Shown: positions 26,861 to 32,495 of the stretch, one piece after another | How positions within the stretch are numbered: the stretch's first letter is position 1 | How the letters are laid out: every line of letters starts with the position of its first letter | NCBI GenBank assembly: GCA_013334975.1 | Contig: JAAXWL010000016.1 | Span: 4,661 to 37,155 of the forward strand | Source: Chlorobiaceae bacterium | GTDB taxonomy: Bacteria; Bacteroidota; Chlorobiia; Chlorobiales; Chlorobiaceae | DNA: 32,495 nt | Direction: 5' to 3' | Program-made: the position numbers and the translations under genes | The notes under the pieces: model-generated | The model's input: the letters and a program-made list of their open reading frames with translations, nothing else | What the model was told of the DNA's origin: nothing | Database searches by the model: none

Positions 26861-29800
26861 ATGAACGACGATTCCAGAATCTTTGCAAAAGAAAAGGATA
26901 ACTCGACGCTCACCCGACTGAAGCATGAGAATACAGAACTTAAAAAAGAGCTGCACCGGCTTTCCATGCTGGTCGAGAGCAGCAACGCCGGATACTGGGA
27001 CTGGGATATTCAAACCGGAAACATTGCCATCAGTGGCGCCTGGGCCGGTATGACCGGCTACACCCCCGAGGAGATCGCTCCGGTGACCCTGGCAACCTGG
27101 AAAAGCTTCTGTCATGCTGACGACCTCCGGGAAGCAACCGTTCGACTCGAAAGTCATCTGCGAGATGAAACCGATTACTATGAAGCAGAAGTCCGGATGA
27201 GGCACAAAAAAGGCCACTGGGTCTGGATTCTCGACCGCGGAAAGGTTTTCGAACGTGACCATGAGGGAAAAGCGCTCCGGATGGTCGGTTCACATCAGGA
27301 GATCACCGAGCGCAAACATGCCGAAGAGACGATTCGGCAGGAAAGAACCCTCTTTCTTGAGGGACCGGTAACGGTTTTTCGGTGGCTGGTTGCCGAAGGC
27401 TACCCGACCGAATATGTCTCCCCGAATGTCACCAGGCTGACCGGTTATCAGCCCATTGACTTCACCTCCGGAATCATAGCGTTTACCGATGTGATCCACC
27501 CCGACGATCTTGAACGGATCCTTGACGAGATGGTTCACTACTCATCCGATAGCCAGCGAAGCTCCTTCGAACAGGAGTACCGTATTATCCGCAAAGATGG
27601 CAAGATTGCCTGGATTTATGAATTCACGACCATCATACGGGACGAAAACGGGCTCATCACCTGCTATGAAACCTACCTGCTCGACAACACGATACGAAAA
27701 CAGTCCGAAGCGTCACTGGCTTACAACCGGCAGTTCGAACACCTGCTTTCGGCACTGGCCAACCAGTTCATCAATGCCTCCTCAGAGCGCATCGATGCAA
27801 TAATCGATAAAGCCTTGCAGGCCATAGGAGAGCTCGTCAAGGCCGACCGGAGTTATATTTTCCAGTACCGTGACAACCTGCGCTTCATGACCAACACCCA
27901 CGAGTGGTGCACCGAGGGTATCGAACCACAAATTGATTTCCTGCAAAAGCTTTCAACCGATGAGTTCCCGTGGCTGACCGGAAAAATGATCAGCAACGAA
28001 CTCCTTATCGTGCCGAGTGTCTGTGGAATGCCTGATGAAGCCGCTTCAGAAAAGGTGATTCTTGAACAGCAGGATATAAAATCCCTGATTCTCATTCCTC
28101 TCTTTTCGGGCAGCGTTCCATTCGGCTACATCGGCTTCGACGCCGTAAGGCAGGAGCGGCAATGGACTTCCGATTCTGCTTCGATTCTCGCACTGGCCGG
28201 AGGTTTTATCACCAACGCCTTGCAGCGCATACAGACCGAACAGCTTACCCGCAAAGAACTTGAGCTTGCGCTGAAGCTCAGTGCCTCGCAATCATTTGCC
28301 GAGACCCTGCACCACTGCCTCCAGACCGCAATGGAGATATCGGAGATGGATTGTGGCGGAATCTATCTGCTCAACGAAAACGATGCCAGCCTGGATCTTG
28401 CCCACAGTCAGGGAGTTTCGGAATCATTTGTTCAGCAGGTCATGACCTTCAAACAGGACTATCCGGATTACCGGCTGATGACCTCCGATACCGTCCTGTA
28501 CAGTGACCAGATGCCCATGATCAGCGAAAGTCTGAGTAAAGTCTTGCTGGAGGAGTCGATGAAAGCTTTTGCGATGGTGCCGGTTATCAGCAAAAACCGC
28601 GTCATCGCCCTCCTCAACGTAGCCTCCCATACCATCGATCAGGTTCCGGAGTTTTCGAGAAAAGCGCTCGAAACTGTTGCATCGCATATCGGCGCGGCCA
28701 TCATGCAGGCCCGTCACGAAGAGCGGGTCAGCTCCGTAAACCTCAATCTTGAGACCCTTTTCAACTCCATCGATGACATGCTGTTCGTTATCGGCGGCAA
28801 CCTCGCCATTGTGCACGCCAACGCAGCCAGCATTGATGCGCTGGGCTATTCCCTCGATGAATTACGGCAGATGAACCTGCGCGACCTGCATCCTCCCGAG
28901 TTCCAGGAAAAGGCTCTGGAAACGGCAAAACAGAGAAATGCCAGCACCAGATCGGTTTGCCAGATGCCCATGCTCATGAAATCGGGTAAAACGATCCCCG
29001 TGGAAACGAAGATAACTCCCGGAATCTGGGACGAAAAACCGGTGCACTTCGAGATCACCCGCAATATTTCAGAGCGTCTGAACAGCCAGTCCGCCCTCAT
29101 CGAAAGTGAGAGAAAATTCCGGGAACTCACCGAATACCTGCCGCTCCCGCTTTTCGAAACCGACCTTCGGGGAATCGTAAACTATATCAACCTCTCTGGA
29201 ATGGAGTTTTTCGATCTCACTCCAGAGGATATCGAGCGGGGAGTTTCAACATTCAGCTTCTGCCTGCCGGAAAATATTGAACTTGCCGTAGCGAACCAGC
29301 AGAAAATCCTCGATCCTGGCTATATCCCCAAGGGCAACGAGTACACCATTGTCATGAAAGATGGGCGACGTTTGCCCTTACTGCTCTACAGCACGCCCAT
29401 CAGAAAAGAGGGCAAATTTGCCGGGGTACGCACCACCGTGGTTGATCTTTCCGAACTGAAACGCGCTGAAACCGCACTCCGGGAAAACGCACTGCAAAAA
29501 CGGGTCAGCGAAGAGTTCCGATCCATTATCGATAACATCCCCGGCTTGGTCTATCACCTCTCGTCTGACAACACCATCAGGTTTCTGTCGGAAACCAGTC
29601 AGGCGTGGCTGACAGAAGCACTGTTGCCCGATGGTTCAGGTTCGCTCGACAAGGTACTATCGTTGATCCATCCCGAAGATCGTCAGGCTGTTGTCACTAA
29701 CGGTAAAAAAATTCGCCGTAAACAGACATCGATGGTGAGCGTGTTCAGACTTTCGATTCCCGACAAAGGGATGCGATGGATTGAAAACCGGAGCACCTCC

Positions 29801-31051
29801 ACCTTTTCGGATAACGGCCATTACCTGGGCGTTGACGGCATCCTCTTCGACATTACCGACCGGGTGACGGCACAGGAGGAAAAACGGCAACTTGAAGCGA
29901 ATCTGAACAAAACCCAGCGCCTTGAAACCATCGGGACACTGGCCGGTGGTATTGCGCACGATTTCAACAATATTCTTTCTCCGATCCTCGGTTACGCAGA
30001 AATGGGCGTCACCCAGCTTCCGGAAAGCAATCCGCTTCGGGAGTACTTCACCCAGATCATGCTGGCCGCCGAACGAGCACAGCATCTCGTTTCGCAGATT
30101 CTGACGTTCAGCCGTGCTGAGGGCTACAAACCCGTGGCCGTCAGCACCCAATCGGTCATTGATGAGGCACTGAAACTACTGCGCCCCGCCATACCGGCAA
30201 CCATCTCCATCAACATCATCAAGAGCGACTGCGGTAACGTGCTCGCCGACCCCTCACAGCTTCATCAGGTCATCGTCAACCTCTGCACCAATGCATTCCA
30301 GGCCATGGCAACTTCCGGAGGCGAGATGACCATCGACCTTCGGGAGGTCGAGCCGGACAGCGAGTTTCGCAAAATGCACCCAACCCTGAAAGAAGAGCGC
30401 TACGTCCAGATCAGCGTCACCGATACCGGCCGCGGCATGGATGAGGCCACCATGGAAAGAATATTCGAACCTTTTTTTACAACCAAACCCGTCAACAAAG
30501 GCACCGGACTCGGACTTTCGGTGGTTCACGGCATCGTCTCAAGCTTCCACGGCACCATAGTCGTCGAGAGCACCCCCGGCAAAGGGAGCGCCTTCCGGGT
30601 TTATCTCCCCGTCATCAGTGACGACTTGCAGCATCAGCACAATGAAAACACAAAAACCGAGAACCAGCAAGGCAAACGGGTACTTTTTGTCGATGATGAA
30701 CTGGCCGCCATAGAGGTCATGCGGGTCATGATGAGCCATCTCGGCTTCAAAATCCATGCATTGAACTCGCCGGTCGAGGCGCTTGCCGAATTGCGCAAAG
30801 ATCCTGAGGCCTTCGACCTGGTCATCACTGACCTCACCATGCCCGAAATGACCGGCATTGAACTTGCACGCACCCTGCACGAACTCAACCCGCAACTGCC
30901 AATGATACTGATGACCGGATATGGCAAGGAAATTGAAAGTATCGCTTCGCTCAACCGCTTCGGTATCCGGAAACTGGTCAAGAAACCGGTGCGACTCTCC
31001 CTGCTCGCACTGGCCGTCCGGGAGGTACTGGGCGACGGTACGCATCCATAA
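26861..31051 (+). CDS. Soluble hybrid histidine kinase with five PAS and two GAF domains (paralogue 2)
   Basis: Paralogue of the kinase at 21492-25685, with the same order: coiled coil, PAS-PAS-GAF-GAF-PAS-PAS-PAS, HisKA, HATPase, receiver. From the ATG at 26861 it has 1,396 residues. The phospho-acceptor is then H1033, exactly as in paralogue 1, and the receiver aspartate is D1324 against D1325. That agreement is why I prefer this start over the in-frame ATG at 26822. Catalytic motifs are intact ([43 protein letters not shown]). The two proteins differ most in GAF2, in the middle of PAS5, and just before the receiver. They may sense related but distinct signals. No ribosome binding site is obvious. 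A downstream partner regulator is not present. Confidence 0.92.
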   Translation: MNDDSRIFAKEKDNSTLTRLKHENTELKKELHRLSMLVESSNAGYWDWDIQTGNIAISGAWAGMTGYTPEEIAPVTLATWKSFCHADDLREATVRLESHLRDETDYYEAEVRMRHKKGHWVWILDRGKVFERDHEGKALRMVGSHQEITERKHAEETIRQERTLFLEGPVTVFRWLVAEGYPTEYVSPNVTRLTGYQPIDFTSGIIAFTDVIHPDDLERILDEMVHYSSDSQRSSFEQEYRIIRKDGKIAWIYEFTTIIRDENGLITCYETYLLDNTIRKQSEASLAYNRQFEHLLSALANQFINASSERIDAIIDKALQAIGELVKADRSYIFQYRDNLRFMTNTHEWCTEGIEPQIDFLQKLSTDEFPWLTGKMISNELLIVPSVCGMPDEAASEKVILEQQDIKSLILIPLFSGSVPFGYIGFDAVRQERQWTSDSASILALAGGFITNALQRIQTEQLTRKELELALKLSASQSFAETLHHCLQTAMEISEMDCGGIYLLNENDASLDLAHSQGVSESFVQQVMTFKQDYPDYRLMTSDTVLYSDQMPMISESLSKVLLEESMKAFAMVPVISKNRVIALLNVASHTIDQVPEFSRKALETVASHIGAAIMQARHEERVSSVNLNLETLFNSIDDMLFVIGGNLAIVHANAASIDALGYSLDELRQMNLRDLHPPEFQEKALETAKQRNASTRSVCQMPMLMKSGKTIPVETKITPGIWDEKPVHFEITRNISERLNSQSALIESERKFRELTEYLPLPLFETDLRGIVNYINLSGMEFFDLTPEDIERGVSTFSFCLPENIELAVANQQKILDPGYIPKGNEYTIVMKDGRRLPLLLYSTPIRKEGKFAGVRTTVVDLSELKRAETALRENALQKRVSEEFRSIIDNIPGLVYHLSSDNTIRFLSETSQAWLTEALLPDGSGSLDKVLSLIHPEDRQAVVTNGKKIRRKQTSMVSVFRLSIPDKGMRWIENRSTSTFSDNGHYLGVDGILFDITDRVTAQEEKRQLEANLNKTQRLETIGTLAGGIAHDFNNILSPILGYAEMGVTQLPESNPLREYFTQIMLAAERAQHLVSQILTFSRAEGYKPVAVSTQSVIDEALKLLRPAIPATISINIIKSDCGNVLADPSQLHQVIVNLCTNAFQAMATSGGEMTIDLREVEPDSEFRKMHPTLKEERYVQISVTDTGRGMDEATMERIFEPFFTTKPVNKGTGLGLSVVHGIVSSFHGTIVVESTPGKGSAFRVYLPVISDDLQHQHNENTKTENQQGKRVLFVDDELAAIEVMRVMMSHLGFKIHALNSPVEALAELRKDPEAFDLVITDLTMPEMTGIELARTLHELNPQLPMILMTGYGKEIESIASLNRFGIRKLVKKPVRLSLLALAVREVLGDGTHP

Positions 31052-31216
31052 CATCAGTGCGATACCGTTCCTGAATCGGCACAACCTCCGTTGCACGAAG
31101 AAAAGAAATGACAAAACGACTAAAAAAGGAGGGACATTCAATCACTCGATACAGTCAGGCGACCTTTACCATAAGGGTACTGCCGCTTTTTTCCCAACAA
31201 TCATCAGGAGAACATC

Positions 31217-31489
31217 ATGGATGACGGATACCTCACCCAGATCATGCTTTTCGCAGGCAACTTCGCACCGCGGAATTGGGCATTCTGTGCTGGCCAGATT
31301 TTGCCGATAAACCAGAACACGGCTCTTTTCTCCCTTGTCGGCACCATGTACGGCGGTGACGGCAGAAGCACCTTTGCGCTTCCCGACCTGCGCGAAAAAG
31401 ACGAGCAGGGCAATCCGCATATCGGTTATGAACTGGGCAAGCCCTCCTGGATCATCTGCACACAGGGCATGTACCCGACACGCGAATGA
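31217..31489 (+). CDS. Short phage tail-collar domain protein
   Basis: A 90-residue protein with the tail-collar (microcystin-dependent protein-like) domain. It shows the MDDGYLTQIMLFAGNFAPRN start, WAFCAGQILPINQNTALFSL, then MYGGDGRSTFALPDLR. The usual proteins are about 170-190 residues. Here the middle is missing, and the sequence passes from ALPDLR through a short linker to the standard ending WIICTQGMYPTRE, so it is an internally shortened form that keeps both ends. An AGGAGA ribosome binding site precedes the ATG, so it appears expressed. Such domains occur in phage tail fibres and in tail-like particles. No other tail genes are here, and its role is unknown. Confidence 0.85.
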   Translation: MDDGYLTQIMLFAGNFAPRNWAFCAGQILPINQNTALFSLVGTMYGGDGRSTFALPDLREKDEQGNPHIGYELGKPSWIICTQGMYPTRE

Positions 31490-31509
31490 ACAGGCTTTTC
31501 TGAATCGAA

Positions 31510-31541
31510 GGGGCGGCATTTCTGATGGCGCCCCGCTCTTT
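31510..31541 (+). terminator. Weak terminator-like hairpin after the tail-collar gene
   Basis: GGGGCGGCAT (31510-31519) pairs with ATGGCGCCCC (31525-31534) except for one internal mismatch, with a five-base loop. GCTCTTT follows. The short U-tract makes it a modest terminator for the collar gene, in the gap before the convergent lysozyme gene. Confidence 0.45.
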
Positions 31542-31556
31542 CACCAGTACCGGCCC

Positions 31557-32009
31557 TTACGCCACAGGCGTTTCGAACAGCTTTCGCTCGCTTGCCCGGC
31601 GGCGAACCAGACCTTCGAGTTTTTCGCCACCGCCATAGATCCATTTTCCGAATTGGTTGGCTGCATCGGTATAATTCTTCTGATTGAGCAGCTTGAGCAA
31701 AGTACTGGTACGAAGGTTCTGTGCTCCTGCGTTGTAGGCGAAATCAACAAGAGCGTCAAACTGGTGCTGGTTGAGTGGCACAGTCACATAACGATTTACC
31801 GCTGCTTCATACTGGCCGAGTGTGGCGCGCATGATCTCCTCTGCCTTCGCCTCGGTGATTGGCGGGTCGGTGAGTTTTACAGGCGTCCCATTTTCATACC
31901 GGGTCGAACCGTAGCCAATGGTAAGCACCCCTGCGGGGCAGCGATAAGGCTTTGCGCTGAATCCTTCGAATTCCCTGATAATCTTCAGACAGTTGCCGGA
32001 TACCTGCAT
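31557..32009 (-). CDS. Phage-type lysozyme (glycoside hydrolase family 24)
   Basis: A 150-residue endolysin-type muramidase that cleaves the MurNAc-GlcNAc bond of peptidoglycan. The catalytic glutamate is E15 in REFEGF. The aligned second and third positions are C24 in YRCPAGV and T30 in LTIGYGS, giving an E-C-T arrangement instead of the E-D-T of T4 lysozyme. The C form is common in prophage-derived members and is expected to be active. FDALVDFAYNAGA and the C-terminal VRRRASERKLF are typical. There is no signal peptide or signal-anchor, and no holin gene nearby, so export is unexplained. AGGAG lies six bases before the ATG and a good promoter upstream. It converges on the tail-collar gene; both look phage-derived. 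Confidence 0.93.
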   Translation of the reverse strand: MQVSGNCLKIIREFEGFSAKPYRCPAGVLTIGYGSTRYENGTPVKLTDPPITEAKAEEIMRATLGQYEAAVNRYVTVPLNQHQFDALVDFAYNAGAQNLRTSTLLKLLNQKNYTDAANQFGKWIYGGGEKLEGLVRRRASERKLFETPVA

Positions 32010-32093
32010 GGTTGCTCCTGTTTATGTGGGAAATAGAATAATCGGTGGCATCGCCCGAAAAACTTTGGCGCATCGGGTCGTCCTATATGAGCT

Positions 32094-32122
32094 ATAATAT
32101 ACGTAATACATTCTATATTCAA
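32094..32122 (-). promoter_or_regulatory. Predicted promoter of the lysozyme gene
   Basis: On the minus strand TTGAAT (32122-32117) and TATTAT (32099-32094) are separated by 17 bases. Transcription would start near 32087, giving a leader of about 78 nt before the ATG at 32009. Confidence 0.55.
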
Positions 32123-32177
32123 AAAAACCGAATGGAACCAGATTCCCTGCTCTCATCCCTCGCACCCTTCTGAAAAC

Positions 32178-32223
32178 AAAAAAAGCCCTGAACACTCAGC
32201 GGGGAGAGCTGAGCACCCAGGAC
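32178..32223 (-). terminator. Strong Rho-independent terminator of the 52-residue gene
   Basis: A 16-bp stem with several G-T pairs (arms 32208-32223 and 32185-32200, seven-base loop) is followed on the minus strand by seven T's (32184-32178). It begins 35 bases after the stop of the small gene and isolates it from the lysozyme gene's promoter. Confidence 0.85.
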
Positions 32224-32258
32224 TTTAACCAATCTTCCGCTGAACTACTTCCTGAAGC

Positions 32259-32417
32259 TCAGGAGTGGCCACCTGCGACGATGCGGATCATCTTGATGTT
32301 GAGGATAATGAACCTGAACAGTTGCCACGGCACAAACTTGCGCCAGAAAAGGGTTGTCTTGTCCGGCACCGGAGGATACGCCTCGTCGTAATAAGCCTTG
32401 AATTTATAATTTCCCAT
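32259..32417 (-). CDS. Small basic amphipathic protein, 52 residues, unknown function
   Basis: The minus-strand frame starts MGNYKFKAYYDEAYPPVPDK and ends RIVAGGHS. It has a Tyr/Pro-rich polar N-terminal half. A Trp-containing, basic-hydrophobic C-terminal stretch follows (residues about 24-47, with FWRKFVPWQLFRFIILNIK), which looks like a membrane-surface or short membrane helix. A GGGGA ribosome binding site lies four bases before the ATG, and a strong terminator follows the stop, both arguing that it is a real, separately expressed gene. It has the feel of a conserved lineage-specific small protein of green sulfur bacteria, perhaps membrane- or chlorosome-associated, but I cannot assign a function. 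A dispersed repeat copy lies just upstream. Confidence 0.65.
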   Translation of the reverse strand: MGNYKFKAYYDEAYPPVPDKTTLFWRKFVPWQLFRFIILNIKMIRIVAGGHS

Positions 32418-32457
32418 GATTCCCCAGTGTTATTGTTTCAACAGTTCCCGTCCCCAT

Positions 32458-32495
32458 CCAAATCGGTATCGGTATCGTATTTATCCGATTTCGAT
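32458..32495. repeat. Dispersed GGTATC repeat (copy 3), running to the window edge
   Basis: Starts CCAAATCGGTATCGGTATCG (32458-32477), exactly the reverse complement of 13902-13921, and continues through ATCCGATTTCGAT to the end of the window. It lies 41 bases upstream of the 52-residue gene, so it may overlap that gene's promoter region. The copy may continue beyond the edge. Confidence 0.8.

Noticed and set aside
31108-31226. 39-codon frame ending inside the collar start
   Set aside because: No ribosome binding site of quality before its ATG, no recognisable features, and it overlaps the collar gene's own good signal; probably chance.
31335-32036. Plus-strand frame of 233 codons overlapping the collar and lysozyme genes
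   Set aside because: It overlaps two genes with clear families and ribosome binding sites, and has no similarity of its own.

Overview
The window reads as a chromosomal segment of a green sulfur bacterium (Chlorobiaceae, Chlorobium/Pelodictyon type). This rests on the character of the proteins, the moderately GC-rich coding sequence and the GGTATC-type intergenic repeats. It is an inference, because no marker such as a chlorosome or reaction-centre gene is present. Most of the window is dense housekeeping sequence. The last third, from about 21.3 kb, is accessory in character.

Layout. Positions 1-3690 (minus) hold scpA, a DUF1015 gene, tsaE and tsaB, tightly packed, then the start of rsfS running off the left edge. 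A secreted TPR protein (plus) and the amtB-glnB ammonium operon (minus) converge on a repeat-rich spacer with a good terminator. An RRM RNA-binding protein (plus) and an SDR39U1-type epimerase (minus) converge on a bidirectional terminator. glmS and pyrF follow on the minus strand. From 11.4 kb the plus strand carries ftsH, acyP, then (across a minus-strand tRNA-Val) dxr, rseP and prfA, and after a short gap a DUF1997-like gene, a two-TM potassium channel with an RCK domain, a nitroreductase and an exported alpha/beta hydrolase.

From 21.3 to 31.1 kb lie two paralogous, very large soluble hybrid histidine kinases (about 1,396 residues each, with matching layout). They bracket a CPBP-family intramembrane protease on the opposite strand. 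Upstream of the first kinase is a decayed stub of a second CPBP gene, nearly identical over 43 nt to the 3' end of the intact one. The block is therefore probably a duplicated protease-kinase unit that lost one protease. No DNA-binding response regulator is next to the kinases. The window ends with a short phage tail-collar-domain protein, a GH24 phage-type lysozyme, and a 52-residue protein with its own ribosome binding site and a strong terminator.

How the genes fit together. TsaB/TsaE (tRNA t6A), RsfS (ribosome silencing), PrfA and tRNA-Val serve translation. ScpA serves chromosome condensation, GlmS the cell wall, PyrF pyrimidines, Dxr isoprenoids (quinones, carotenoids, chlorophyll tails). 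FtsH and RseP are membrane proteases. AmtB-PII is the ammonium uptake and sensing pair. The most unusual items are the duplicated kinase/protease block, a dispersed repeat family seen three times, a PII protein lacking the uridylylated tyrosine, and the uncharacterised 52-residue protein.
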